This document shows, one piece after another, positions 22,337-40,773 of a stretch of 64,000 nucleotides of DNA (positions within the stretch are counted from its first letter, which is position 1; each line of letters opens with the position of its first letter). Location: assembly GCF_050003625.1 (NCBI RefSeq), contig NC_134398.1, forward strand, positions 63,930,891 to 63,994,890, in the 5' to 3' direction. Origin of the DNA: Haematobia irritans. Taxonomy: Eukaryota > Arthropoda > Insecta > Diptera > Muscidae. Both the position numbers and the translations under genes were made by a program. Below the pieces are notes generated by a model that was not told where the DNA came from, did no database searches, and worked only from the letters and a program-made list of their open reading frames with translations.

Positions 22337-23560
22337 ACCAATTTTTGTGTGATTGGACCAATTTTGGTATGGTTGTTAGCGACCATATACTAACACCACG
22401 TTCCTAATTTGAGCCGGATCGGATGAATTTTGCTCCTCCAAGAGGCTCCGGAGGTCAAATCTGGAGAACGTTTTATATGGGGGCTATATATAATTATGGA
22501 CCGTTATGTACCAATTCTGCCACGGTTGATAAAGATCATATACTAACACCATGTTCCAAATTACAACCGGATTGGATGAAATTTGCTTCTCTTGGAGAAT
22601 TCGCAAGTAAATCTGGGGATCGGTTTATATGGGGGCTATATATAATTATCAACCGATGTGGACCAAGTTTTGCATGGTTGTTAGAGACCATATACCAACA
22701 TCATGTACCAAATTTCAGCCGGATCGGATGCAATTTGCTTCTCATTGAGGCTTCGCAAGACAAATCTGGAGATCGGTTTATATGGGGTCTATATATAATT
22801 ATGGACCGATTTGGACCGATTTTTGCATGGTTGTTAGAGACCATATACCAACATCATGTACCAAATTTCAGCCGGATCGGATGAAATTTGCTTCTCTTTG
22901 AGGCTCCGCAAGCCAAATCTGGGGATCGGTTTATATGGGGGCTATATATGATTATGGACCGATGTAGACCAATTTTTGCACGATTGTTAGAGACCATATA
23001 CCAACACCATGTACCAAATTTCTGCCGGATCGGATGAAATATGCTTCTCTTAGAGGCTCCACAAGCCAAATCTCGGGATCGGTTTATATGGGGGCTATAT
23101 ATAATTAAGGACCGATATGGACCAATTTTTGCATGGTTGTTAGAGACCATATACCAACATCATGTACCAAATTTCAGCCGGATCGGATAAAATTTTCTTC
23201 TCTTTGAGGCTCGGCAAGCCAAATCTGGGGATCGGTTTATATGGGGGCTATATATAATTATGGACCGATGTGAACCAATTTTTGCACGGTTGTTAGAGAC
23301 CATATACCAACACCATGTACCAAATTTCAGCCGGATCAGATGAAATTTGCTTCTCTTTTAGGCTCCGGAAGCCAAATCTGGGGATCGGTTTATATGGGGG
23401 CTATATATAATTATGGACCGATGTGGACCAATTTTTTCATGGTTGTTAGAGACCATATACCAACACCATATACCAAATTTCAGCTGGATCGGATGAAATA
23501 TGCTTCTGTTAGAGGCTCCACAAGCCAAATCTGAGGGTCCCTTTATATGGGGGCTATACG
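22337..23560 (-). repeat. 153-bp array, first monomer type
   Basis: CGGTTTATATGGG starts at 22621, 22774, 22927, 23080, 23233 and 23386: five consecutive intervals of exactly 153 bp. The monomer contains TTTGCATGGTTGTTAGAGAC and TTTCAGCCGGATCGGATGAA. Both strands are open over long stretches only because the period is divisible by three. Confidence 0.93.
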
Positions 23561-23837
23561 TAAAAGTGGACCGATATGGCCCATTTTCAATACCATCCGA
23601 CCTACATCGATAACAACTACTTGTGCCAAGTTTCAAGTCGATAGCCTGTTTCGTTCGGAAGTTAGCGTGATTTCAACAGACGGACGGACGGACGGACGGA
23701 CGGACATGCTCAGATCGACTCAGAATTTCACCACGACCCAGAATATATATACTTTATGGGGTCTTAGAGCAATATTTAGATGTGTTACAAACGGAATGAC
23801 AAAGTTAATATACCCCCATCCTATGATGGAGGGTATA

Positions 23838-30799
<6,962 letters not shown>

Positions 30800-31436
30800 A
30801 AAGTAATTTTAATATAGAATTTAAAAATTGGGAGGCAATTAGAGGATGCAGGTGGGAACTTTACAGATTAGATAAAAGAAGCGGCTGATATATCCACTCC
30901 AAAGACAAACAGTAGACTACCTAATTATTCTATATCGTCTGAAATACGGAAACTATTAAGGGATAAAAGAAGGCTTCGTAGAGTTTGGCATAGAACAAGA
31001 AATTCAAGAGATAAAATGAACTTTATTCGTTCCTCAAACTTTCTAAAGAAACGACTCAAAGAGTGAAAAACCAAAATATAATAAACTTTCTAAGGAGCTT
31101 GAATGTAAACAGCAACAAAAATGAACACAGTCTGTGGAGCGCAACAAAATATCTCAAGAGGCCGAAGAAGAGAAATGTTCCTATAAAAAACAAGGATGGT
31201 GTAGATCAAGCGAAAGCAAGGCGAATGCTTTTAAATTATATTTAGAAGAAACGTTTAAACCTTTTTTCCTTCTGAAATAGCCTTCATGCAAACGAAGTCT
31301 CAGATTTTCATGATTCCACCTGTCAGATGGACCTAACCATTAGGTTTAATGGAGCCTAAACAAATCAGTTTATGTAACAAAAAATTTGCTTAATGTTTTG
31401 TAGAAAGATTGCAAATAAACAGAATAAAAAAATGTG
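30800..31436 (+). pseudogene. Jockey-like LINE, endonuclease-RT linker and 3' end
   Basis: Continuation of the element at 18013. In broken frames it reads SNFNIEFKNWEAI, ADISTPKTNSRLPNYSIS, LLRDKRRLRRVWHRTRN and QAKARRMLLNYI, typical of the region between endonuclease and RT in jockey-type ORF2. The RT itself is missing; after about 31330 the sequence jumps to a 3' untranslated piece ending AAACAGAATAAAAAA. That piece (CTTAATGTTTTGTAGAAAGA) matches, inverted, the 3' end of the LINE at 31998-32555. Confidence 0.7.
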
Positions 31437-31997
31437 AACTAAAAATATTACATTGGGAAATGTTCTGCCAACTACTATTAACAATAGGAATTGCTAGTAA
31501 GAAATTGCTATCCTCTGTCAAGCTCAATTTTCGTAAAAAAATATTTTCTCATACAAAAACATCTTATAGTAAACTGCCCTTATTGTTTAGAAAGTACTTT
31601 ACATTTCAGAAGTAGTTTTGTAGTATGAAAATAGTATTTTTAACTACCAGTTAAAATTTTTTTAAGAAATTTCCATCGTATTTTGTAGGCTATGAACTAA
31701 ACCAGAGCTTCCGAACCCAATTTGCTTCGCGCCCCCAAAAAATGTATCAATTTCGTTGAACATTTCGAAATGTACGAATGGTATGCTCTTTTGTAGTATA
31801 TTATTAATGTTTTATTGAACTTAACAATTAGTGTTGTTTTAACAAATTAAATGATACAAAACCTGCTCAACAAAAATTGACGCTGTCAATTGTACACTGA
31901 ACGGGAAAACTTAATCAATATGATGATTTTCAACATTAATTTGAGCTTACAACGCATTTCATCATCTTAATGAAGAATTTTACATCACTTTTTCATC
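31437..31997. other. Spacer between two LINE ends
   Basis: No supported gene. It lies between two jockey-like LINE 3' ends in opposite orientation, and ends in a T-run. Confidence 0.35.
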
Positions 31998-32555
31998 AAA
32001 TTTTTTTTTTTTTTTTTTTAATAATTCTGTTTATTTGCAATCTATTTTTCTACAAAACATTAAGCAAATTTTTTTGTTACATATCTTAAACTGAATTGTT
32101 TAGGCTCCATTGAACCTAACAATATATTCTTTAAAATATCTAATATTTACATGACATTGATAGTTAAGCTTTACTTAAATAAAAGGGAGATCAAGAACAT
32201 GTCGCCTTTTTAGTCTTCTTACTTCATCGGTATCATCTAACAAATTAATTGCTAATACATTAGAGTGATAACTTAATCTATTCAGATAATTACTACTAAA
32301 CTTTTTAATTTCGTCTTTAACAAGAGCAATGTTGAGATCTTTGTGAATGTTGTTGTTGTTGACAAACCAGGGAGAGCCAGTAATAAGCCTCAAAGTTTTT
32401 GATTGGTATCTTTGAAGAATTTCTATGTTGGAATTGCTGGCAGTACCCCATAATTGAATTCCGTAGGTCCATATTGGTTTTAAAATTGTTTTATAGAGCA
32501 GAACTTTGTTATTTAAACTTAGTGTAGATCTCTGACCTAACAACCAATGCATTCT
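31998..32555 (-). pseudogene. Jockey-like LINE, 5'-truncated 3' end with RT C-terminus
   Basis: On the minus strand, 32175-32552 encodes the end of ORF2: LLYKTILKPIWTYGIQLWGT (the conserved RT thumb block), then SKTLRLITGSPWFVNNNNIH, and it closes RRLKRRHVLDLPF. A 3' untranslated stretch follows and then a T-run at about 32000-32020, the poly(A) tail of the element. The catalytic RT core is absent through 5' truncation. The 3' sequence is shared with 31336-31430. Confidence 0.82.
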
Positions 32556-32569
32556 TTTTGCATATCATT

Positions 32570-32875
32570 TATTCCTGTAGAGAATTTTGTCAACATTTTA
32601 TTTCTATAGAACACTTCGTCAAAATTGTACTTCTATAGAAATTTTGTTCAAAATATTATTTCTATAAAAAATTTTCTCACAATTTTATTTCTGTGGAATT
32701 TTTACTCAAAATTTTATTTCTATAGAATTTATTGTCAAAATTTTATTTCTATAGAAAAATTTCTCACAAAAATTTTTTTATGGAAAGTTTTTCCAAAATT
32801 TTATTTTATAGAGATTTAACAAAAAAGATTACTAATTTGGGTAGAATTCTACCAACTCTGGCAACCGTGGTGGTA
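32570..32875. repeat. ~30-bp minisatellite, inverted orientation
   Basis: Units of the type TTTATTTCTATAGAAAATTT, the complement of the 21860 minisatellite, ending with GAATTCTACCAACT and CTGGCAACCG. It is part of the same repeat family outside the macro-array. Confidence 0.75.
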
Positions 32876-33179
32876 ATACAAATTTATATTCTAAGTTATA
32901 TACGTTGCATATTCATATTTTAAGATAATAAAGAACCATTTTTGTTTTGTAAAATTTTTTAAATTTAACGAAAAATATAGTAGGGAAAATTGTTTGGGAA
33001 TGTGTGGGAAAGTAGGGAACTTTTTTTGTCCTTGTAGGGTAAACCGAACATTTTCCGTGGCAACATTGACTATGAGCTATAGTCAGATTGACACAAAGCA
33101 CCCATAGACATGTACCCCTTAATTTTCTCAAATAAGCAACTGCGGTTTATCTCCCAGACCTATATGTTACCCCACAAAT

Positions 33180-33262
33180 GCTTATGATTACTAATTCTGT
33201 AATGGTGGTTTAGGGTATGATATAGTCGGCCCCGTCCGACTTTCTACTTTACTTACTTGTTT
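33180..33262 (+). mobile_element. Helitron derivative 3' end
   Basis: GGGTATGATATAGTCGGCCC, then CGTCCGACTTTCTACTTTAC and TTACTTGTTT match the 3' terminus at 14500-14556. The 5' part of the element was not recognised. Confidence 0.65.
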
Positions 33263-33905
33263 ATTCATAATTTATAAAGCTACTTCACTGTCACTTATGG
33301 TCTTAGCACAATAATACTAAAATAATTTGGCAAATAAAATCCCAGCGAAGCCAAAAACAAAAACTCGAAATCAAAACTTACCCACAATGTGTCATTCATG
33401 CAAAAAAACTCTTACAGATGAGAGAGAGAGCAAAAGTTTATTTTGCATTCCAATATGCTCATAAAGGAATATCAAGTAAAAGTGTTCTTATTTTAAGCCA
33501 GATTCGGCTTAAGATAGCAAATAAAAATCCAACCAAACACACACGATGCTCTGACGATAAATTATCAAGTTAAACTTTTCTTATTTTAAGCCAAAGTCGA
33601 CTTAAGATAGCAAACGAAATGCAAGCCACTACCATTACAAGCAAAACTGTTTTTGGGGGTTGAAAATCGATGGGAGCATCGAGGAGAAAAAAAACTGTAT
33701 TTTGTGCTCTCATTAGCTAACTCTCACTGACATGTTAAGTAACAATTTTCTTGTATTAATCCAAAACCAGCTTAACTCAAACTTCTAGTACTTGGACTAC
33801 ACAAATAAGCACACTTTGTACTTAATATAAGCGAATTCAGGCTAAAAATAAAAATTTGAAACATGATTTTAGAAGTCTACTTTTCTTTGGGTGCATTGAA
33901 TAATA
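33263..33905. repeat. Spacer with a recurring TTAAGCC...GGCTTAA motif
   Basis: A phrase of about 45 bp (TATCAAGT, a few bases, CTTATTTTAAGCC, then GGCTTAAGATAGCAAA) occurs at about 33468-33520 and 33563-33613, with weaker versions at about 33735 and 33820. Each contains a small palindrome. No gene was seen. Confidence 0.5.
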
Positions 33906-34029
33906 GGTTAGGTTAGGTTAAAGTGGCAGCCCGATTAAAATTCAGGCTCACTATTCAGTCCATTGTCCATAAAAGTACCTATTACATATGGGCACTTCTA
34001 GTTTTACCGCTGAACCTTCTTGATTATTT

Positions 34030-34461
34030 TTATTTGTTGAACCAACCAGATTGTTCCAAAAACATTAACAGACTGCTTAAGTTAACGTTTTCCAGATCCG
34101 CCAGTAATCTGAAGCTATATGCTCCTAAAAGTTGCTTGCGCTTTACACAAAATGCAGGACACTCACACAAGAGGTGTTTAATTGATTCTTTTTCCTCCGC
34201 ATCATGACAGCTCATACAATATTCATTATACTTCGCGTCAATAGTTTTTGCAAAATCGCCTATCAGGCAGCGACCCGTTATAGCAGATATCAGGAGTGAT
34301 ATCTGACGTCTCGAGAACATTAGCATATCTAGTGTGCGGTTTAAGTTGGAATGGGGCCATATTTGCTTGGTGTCGTTATAACCCTTGCAATTCTCCCATC
34401 GAACATTTGTCATCATAACAGCCTTCTCACGCAGCATGAGCTTGCAGGTTGCTAGGGGCAT
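34030..34461 (-). pseudogene. LINE copy 1: ORF2 C-terminal zinc-knuckle region
   Basis: It carries C-x2-C (CMSCHDAEEKES), then KHLLCEC and PAFCVKRK, giving a C-x2-C-x12-H-x4-C knuckle near the end of ORF2. It is separated from the RNase H frame at 34473 by a frameshift. It probably helps nucleic-acid binding during target-primed reverse transcription. Confidence 0.75.
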
Positions 34462-34472
34462 ACCAACAAATT

Positions 34473-34847
34473 CTAGTTCCCCTGGATATGTAAGGTAGTC
34501 CCTAGCCTTGCCAACTCATCCGCTTCGCAGTTCCCCGGTATGTTCCTATGGCCAGGCACCCATATTAGGTGAATATTGTACTGCTCAGCCATCTCATTGA
34601 GAGATTTGCGGCAGTCGATGGCCGTTTTCGAGTTGATGAACACAGAGTCCAAGGATTTTATTGCAGGTTGACTGTCTGAGTATATATTAATGCACACATT
34701 TTTTGGAACATTACTTCTCAGCCAATTCGCCACCTCTCTTATTGCTAATATTTCAGCCTGAAAAACACTACAGTGATTAGGTAATCTTTTCGCTATTCGA
34801 AGTTCCAGATCATTAGAACATACTCCGAACCTCACTTGTCCATCCAA
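34473..34847 (-). pseudogene. LINE copy 1: RNase H domain
   Basis: It has RNase H hallmarks: FQAEILAIREVANWL (catalytic E), INIYSDSQPAIKSL (catalytic D) and LIWVPGHRNIPGNCEADELA (catalytic H/D region). The upstream FYTDGS strand, seen intact in copy 2, lies in another frame just before it. It would degrade the RNA strand of the RNA-DNA hybrid. Confidence 0.85.
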
Positions 34848-34911
34848 TTTGGAGCCATCAGTGTAGAAATCAATATATTCTTTATTCCCCGGGGTCTGTG
34901 TTCACCACGCC

Positions 34912-36708
34912 TCACTGTTGGGGATTAGTCTCAAACTTTTTGTCGAAAAGTGGACTCGCCAAAGTGTAATCCACTACGTTAGGCAAATCTGGCATTATTT
35001 TGAGGACAGAACTGTGACCGTAACCTTTTTCCGACCACAGCGATAGTTCGCGCAACCGCACAGCCGTTGTTGCAGCTGACTGTTTGGCCAAAATGTCTAA
35101 AGGCAATAGATGCAGCATGACATTAAGGGAATTTGTTCCTGTCTTGCTGAATGCGCCTGAAATACACAAACACGCCATACGCTGAACTTTATCTAAACAA
35201 GTCGGTTTCTGAAGTGCCGGCCACCAGACTACAACACCATATAGCATTATAGGTCTAACCACTGCCGTGTATAGCCAATGCACAATTTTTGGTTTCAGTC
35301 CCCACTTTTTTCCTATTGCCTTTTTGCACGAGTACAAAGCTACAGTTGCCTTTCTCGCCCTTTCTTCAATATTAAGCTTAAAGTTCAGCTTCCTGCCCAA
35401 AATAACGCCAAGATATTTTGCACAATCACCAAAGTGAATTTCAATACCCCCTAAGGAAATAGGCCTAACCGTGGGAGTTTTGCGATCGTTGCAGTACATG
35501 ACTAATTCTGTCTTTGCAGGATTTACCCCAAGACCATTGTCTTTCGCCCATTTCTTAGTCATCCGGAGGGCTCTCTGAATAATATCTCTGATTGTGGATG
35601 GGAATTTTCCCCTGACTGCCAGAGCCACATCATCTGCGTATGCCACCACTTTTATCCTTTCTTTTTCTAGAGTAACCAGAAGGCTATTTATAGCAACATT
35701 CCAAAGAGGTGATAGAACTCCTCCTTGGGGAGTGCCTCTGTTCACATACCTTTGTATGTTTGCTTGTCCTAGTGTGGCTGAAATACGTCTCTTCATTAGC
35801 AGTTCGTCTAACAGCCTGAGTATACATGGATCAACATTCAGAGTTGTCAGTCCATTTAATATCGAGCTCTGATGGACATTATTGAACGCCCCTTCGATGT
35901 CTAGAAACGCCACGATTGTGTATTCTTTGACAGATAGTGAGCTTTCAATAAAGCTGACTAGTTCATGTAGTGCGGTCTCAGTAGACCTGCCCTTCGAGTA
36001 TGCATGCTGTCGTTTCGAGAACAAACTTGAATCGATGCTAGTTCTAAGATAAATATCTATCATCCTCTCCAAAGTCTTAAGTAGGAATGAGGATAAGCTG
36101 ATTGGTCGGAAATCCTTCGCCCTCGAGTTAGAGGCTTTTCCCGCTTTAGGTATGAAAACGACTTTTGTTTCCCTCCACTTTCCTGGGATATATGATAATT
36201 TGATACATCCTTTATATACCACCGACAACCAGGGGATAATTTTGTCAGTTACAGCTTGTAACTCCGCCGGAGTAATTCCATCAGGTCCGGAGGATTTGAA
36301 TGGTCCAAAGCTATTTAGCGCCCATCTTATTCTAGTTTCCGATACAATTTCCTCGACAGGAAACGACCGCTGAGCAACTGTGGCACCGCCAGTACATGGT
36401 TCAACCGTCTGATTTCCAGGAAAATGTGTGTCCAATAGTACCTCCAGCGTCTCCTCACTGGACGTTGTCCAATTGCCCTCCGATGTTTTAATGAAACCTG
36501 GAGCGGAGCTCGTGGATGCTAGCACCTTCCGTAGTCTGGAAGCCTCGGACGTATTCTCAATGCTGCTGCAGTAATCATTCCAAGAGTTATGCTGAGCCTT
36601 TCTCAGTTCTCGCTTGTATCCTCTCAGATTGTTCTTGTAAGCGTCCCAGTCCTCAGGGGCTCTGGTGGACTTTGCCTTATTAAAGAGCTTCCTGCAGGAT
36701 TTCCTCAT
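34912..36708 (-). pseudogene. LINE copy 1: reverse transcriptase (598 codons open)
   Basis: The linker MRKSCRKLFNK leads into the RT fingers (WRETKVVFIPKAGK, DFRPISLSSFLLKTLERMI). Motif A is VAFLDIEGAFNNVH, motif B is RGTPQGGVLSPL, motif C is VVAYADDVALAV (catalytic YADD), and the thumb is RPIMLYGVVVWWPAL. All catalytic aspartates are present in one long open frame, but one leucine of the usual SPLLWN is missing by a 3-bp deletion. Frameshifts at both ends detach it from the endonuclease and the RNase H. Confidence 0.9.
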
Positions 36709-36713
36709 ATTAC

Positions 36714-37617
36714 TTAATTCCGTAGACCACCATGGTGGTCGATGTTTCCCCCTGGCTTTCCTCTAGGGCATGCAGCTTTCAGTGAGATGTTGAAGGCCTT
36801 AGTAATCCGCTCCACTGCGTGTTCGATATCTTGCACATTTCTCATATTTGTCTCTGTTATTTCCGGTATCATCATATTGAACGATTCCCTATACCTATTC
36901 CAGTCAGCTTTCCTAACATTTGGCGGAAATATGGTCTTGGTGATATGAACATCAAATTTGAAACTGATGTATCGATGATCTGAGAAGCTGTGTTCACTTA
37001 AAACCTGCCACTCAGATATCATTTCATTCAGTTCTTGCGAGGCCAAGGTGAAGTCCAAAACCTCTTGCCTGTTTTTAGTGACAAATGTTGGGGCATCTTC
37101 CTTGTTGAAAACTACCAGATTAGTACGCAAAATAAACTCTATTAGCGACTCTCCCCTTGCATTAGTATCACTACTTCCCCATATAATATGATGCGCATTC
37201 GCATCCCATAATGAGTTTCGTCTTTGTTTTCAGTGACTCCTCAACTAAGGTCTTAACGGCGCATGGAGGCATCTCCCTGTCATGTCCCATGTAGACCGAA
37301 GATACCCAATATTTGCATTTGGCTATTTCTAAACTGGCAACGACAGTGTCTGTATTGCACATTGAAGGAAGCAGAAACAAGTTGAGCTCGTTTTTAGCAA
37401 TTATACAGGCTCGATTTACATCATTACCAGTATACTGCAATAGTTTGAACCCCGGAGTACTTAATTCACATATTTTGTTTCTATAAACATATGGTTCTTG
37501 AATAAGAACTATACCTATGTCCCCTTTCATCAGGAGAACTTTTAAGGCAGCACATGCAGCTTTACAATGATGTACATTTATCTGGAGGATCCGTAGGACC
37601 ATCGAGATTTTCAACAA
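36714..37617 (-). pseudogene. LINE copy 1: endonuclease domain, two frames
   Basis: 37171-37617 carries VLRILQINVHHCKAACAAL and VLIQEPYVYRNKICELSTPG (catalytic N and E) and ends near KTKLIMGCE. After a frameshift, 36714-37130 carries the distal part with HSFSDHRYISFKFD (catalytic SDH). This is an apurinic-type LINE endonuclease that would nick the target; the frameshift near 37170 inactivates it. Confidence 0.85.
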
Positions 37618-38035
37618 CCGTCACATCAGCCGCTGCAATCGAGTCATCAAGAATGTTCTCTTCAGAGATCTCGGTGACTCTCGCAATAACCATAGGTTCA
37701 ACTTTGGTGAGTTCTGAGGCAATAGAAACCTCCTCTCGCATACGGTGTCTATCCATGTCTTCAACTTTGGTATCTCCCTCGACTTCGCAAGAGGATCCGC
37801 TTACTTCTGATTCAGACAGAGGCTTGTCCATTTCTGAATCCTTTAGCTGATCGTTTTTATATACCTTCATTTGGATATAATGAAAGCCATAACATACACG
37901 GCCCTGGGACTTTGCTACAGGTCGACTAATTGGGCCTAACTCTTGGTCATTGCCCAGATTTATAACTCCAGTCGATAGCCGTCCACTGGACCCTGAAGTT
38001 CGCAACCCAGTGGATGACTTGGAATTTTGCTGCAT
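37562..38035 (-). pseudogene. LINE copy 1: internally deleted ORF1
   Basis: A 157-codon open frame beginning MQQNSKSSTGLRTSGSSG. Compared with copy 2 it jumps from the N-terminal linker straight to GRVCYGFHYIQMKVYK, losing most of the DUF4780-like domain in an in-frame deletion of about 700 bp. The acidic C-terminus overlaps the start of ORF2 by about 55 bases, as in copy 2. Confidence 0.8.
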
Positions 38036-38140
38036 GGTGGCTTAATATCCCACCACACTTGAAATTCTTAGTAGGTACCTATTACGATGAGTTTATCCGC
38101 TATTGAAAAACACGTCCGTTCCGTTCGACGGTTGAATAGA

Positions 38141-38541
38141 GAATAATACTCTGAAGTGGGGTTCTGTGTTCGGTTTTCGAGTTGAAAACCACTTTATTTT
38201 CGCGACTACTTTTCCTTAAATAATAAAAATTATAAATTAAAAGTAACAAAGTACTGTAAAGTCTTGTCAATATCTAGAGGAACGAGCAACTGCGAATCTA
38301 TTGAGTTAATTTTTCTGCTTTATATTGAACTGTTTTAATAAAGTAATCGCGATAATGTCAACAACAATCACACAGTTAAATTGCTTCAATTCATACTTGT
38401 ATTGAAAAACGAGTAAAATTTAAACATTATCAAAAATTCCAAAACCAAAGATTTTTTACAAAAGAAGAAATATCAAAATATTTCGTTTGAAAAAAGTGTG
38501 CCAACATACCTTAAATGTGTATAGCACTTTTTTCGTCGAGG
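38141..38541. other. Spacer, nothing recognised
   Basis: No gene. The last ~50 bases (AAAAAAGTGTGCCAACATAC onward) belong to a segment duplicated at 39222. Confidence 0.35.
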
Positions 38542-38788
38542 GGCCTGTTCGAAACCGAAACCTTTTACTAACATTAGAAAAATTTGACATAAATCGAGGT
38601 GAGTATTATTTCATTAGCCCAGGGGGCTAGTAAAAAATTTGACATTTGTTGATATTCGTGAAAATTCTTGACATTTACGACATAACATGAATTGGCATAT
38701 TTTGATTATATCGTTGTATACAAACGAGGCGCGCAAAAATAAATTTCATTTCATTATTTGCAATAAAAAACTATTTTTTGTTATAAAA

Positions 38789-38980
38789 ATGAGTACTCCG
38801 GATACAAAAGCACAAAAGAACCATATTACTTGTAAGTATTATCGCGACTCTAAACTGAAATGAAGAATTATAACATTTTTTTCTAGGGAACAGCTCGGAA
38901 CGCCGTATGCTTGTAGCAAGAATAATCGAGGGAGATATTTTATTTACAGGAAAAAATGCTAATAGCACCGAAGGATGGAG
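38789..38980 (+). pseudogene. Harbinger Myb-like protein, exons 1-2 (outer copy)
   Basis: Exon 1 (38789-38831, MSTPDTKAQKNHIT) ends at a consensus GTAAGT donor. A 55-base intron ends TTTTTTCTAG, and exon 2 (38887-38980) continues in frame as [20 protein letters not shown] and [11 protein letters not shown], the start of a Myb/SANT-like helix-turn-helix, before another possible GTAGTT donor. In Harbinger elements this protein binds the transposon ends and partners the transposase in the nucleus. Downstream exons are separated by the TA tracts. Confidence 0.65.
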
Positions 38981-39013
38981 GTAGTTTAGTTATAGTTCAC
39001 TGCCCTGCTATAG

Positions 39014-39228
<215 letters not shown>

Positions 39229-39514
39229 TGTGCCAACATACCTTAAATGTGTATAGCACTTTTTTCGTCGAGGGGCCTGTTCGAAACCGAAACCTTTTAC
39301 TAACATTAGAAAAATTTGACATAAATCGAGGTGAGTATTATTTCATTAGCCCAGGGGGCTAGTAAAAAATTTGACATTTGTTGATATTCGTGAAAATTCT
39401 TGACATTTACGACATAACATGAATTGGCATATTTTGATTATATCGTTGTATACAAACGAGGCGCGCAAAAATAAATTTCATTATTTGCAATAAAAAACTA
39501 TTTTTGTTATAAAA

Positions 39515-39706
39515 ATGAGTACTCCGGATACAAAAGCACAAAAGAACCATATTACTTGTAAGTATTATCGCGACTCTAAACTGAAATGAAGAATTATAAC
39601 ATTTTTTTCTAGGGAACAGCTCGGAACGCCGTATGCTTGTAGCAAGAATAATCGAGGGAGATATTTTATTTACAGGAAAAAATGCTAATAGCACCGAAGG
39701 ATGGAG
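39515..39706 (+). pseudogene. Harbinger Myb-like protein, exons 1-2 (inner copy)
   Basis: Duplicate of the exons at 38789-38980, 726 bp downstream (exon 1 39515-39557, exon 2 39613-39706), with identical coding sequence and splice sites. Being nearer the distal exons, it is the likelier functional start if the gene was ever expressed after the duplication. Confidence 0.65.
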
Positions 39707-39739
39707 GTAGTTTAGTTATAGTTCACTGCCCTGCTATAG

Positions 39740-40041
<302 letters not shown>

Positions 40042-40267
40042 TACTGAGCGTTTACTATTTCAAGTTTTGTTTGCATTTGCAGAAAAGTTACATCTGAACT
40101 TAGTAGACAATTGGGGACTGACAAAGACGCGGCGGGGAAAGTACTGGAGAAGAAGTCATGCTAGAGGAGGCTAAAGACGGGAGTACTTTGACCAAATTCA
40201 CACATATGCATGATCCAAGGACAATTATAATCCGCCCTTCCTTATTGACAGTCACAATGGTGTAATT

Positions 40268-40545
40268 TTTGTATCACCGATGAAACCACTTGCTATTCTC
40301 AGGTATCCTTCAGCGATGAATCATGGTGCCCGACAGCCCGAGAAATACCCATAACTCCATCACGTGAAGATGCTTCTCTACCTTCGACTTCCAGGCGTAC
40401 TAAGAAACCGCAAATAGATCTTCAACGCATAGAAGATCACATGAAAAAAGGGATACAAAAATTAATAAGAAAATATCGAGCCTTTCAACAGTGTTTGGAC
40501 AAATTGTGCAAATTGAACACACAAATATTGATGCCTCAAGCTTGA
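40268..40545 (+). pseudogene. Harbinger Myb-like protein, probable C-terminal exon
   Basis: One open frame reads FSDESWCPTAREIPITPSRE, then STSRRTKKPQIDLQRIEDHM and a helical KKGIQKLIRKYRAFQQCLDK stretch, and stops at TGA 40543-40545. A Ser/Thr-rich linker followed by a heptad-like helix is the usual C-terminal layout of Harbinger Myb-like proteins. A CAG precedes the frame. Assignment to the same gene as exons 1-2 is inference; intermediate exons near 40083-40160 look frameshifted. Confidence 0.5.
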
Positions 40546-40773
40546 TTTTGTCCGATAACGATTCGGAATGATCCGAAATGTCCAAGATCACAATTTGTAT
40601 TTATTTATTTGGCTGAAAAATATGTACTAATTATTTTCGTTGAAGACTGAATATTTACAGATAATTCAATACGCAAAGACTTTCCGCGTTTCGAAAATTC
40701 ATTTTTTATAAACTTTATTGAAATGAATAATTTTACATATGTTACTATTTATAAATCAACGTTATTATAAATA

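Larger units (their letters stand above)
33906..38140 (-). mobile_element. RNase-H-type LINE, copy 1 (defective, nearly full length)
   Basis: Minus-strand element flanked by GAATAATA on both sides (33898-33905 and 38141-38148), an 8-bp target duplication. The 3' end (left) is GGCTGCCACTTTAACCTAAC, an AACCT-repeat tail; the 5' end (right) starts CTATTCAACCGTCGAAC. It contains a shortened ORF1 and an ORF2 with endonuclease, RT, RNase H and zinc knuckle. At about 4.2 kb it is shorter than copy 2 because of an ORF1 deletion of about 700 bp. The domain order suggests the R1/LOA/I group; the exact clade is not settled by eye. Confidence 0.88.

Noticed and set aside
35594..35872. Plus-strand open frames over the LINE copies (also 36152-36373, 48738-49352, 51740-52036)
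   Set aside because: Antisense shadows of the minus-strand RT and ORF1 frames; they show no domain of their own.
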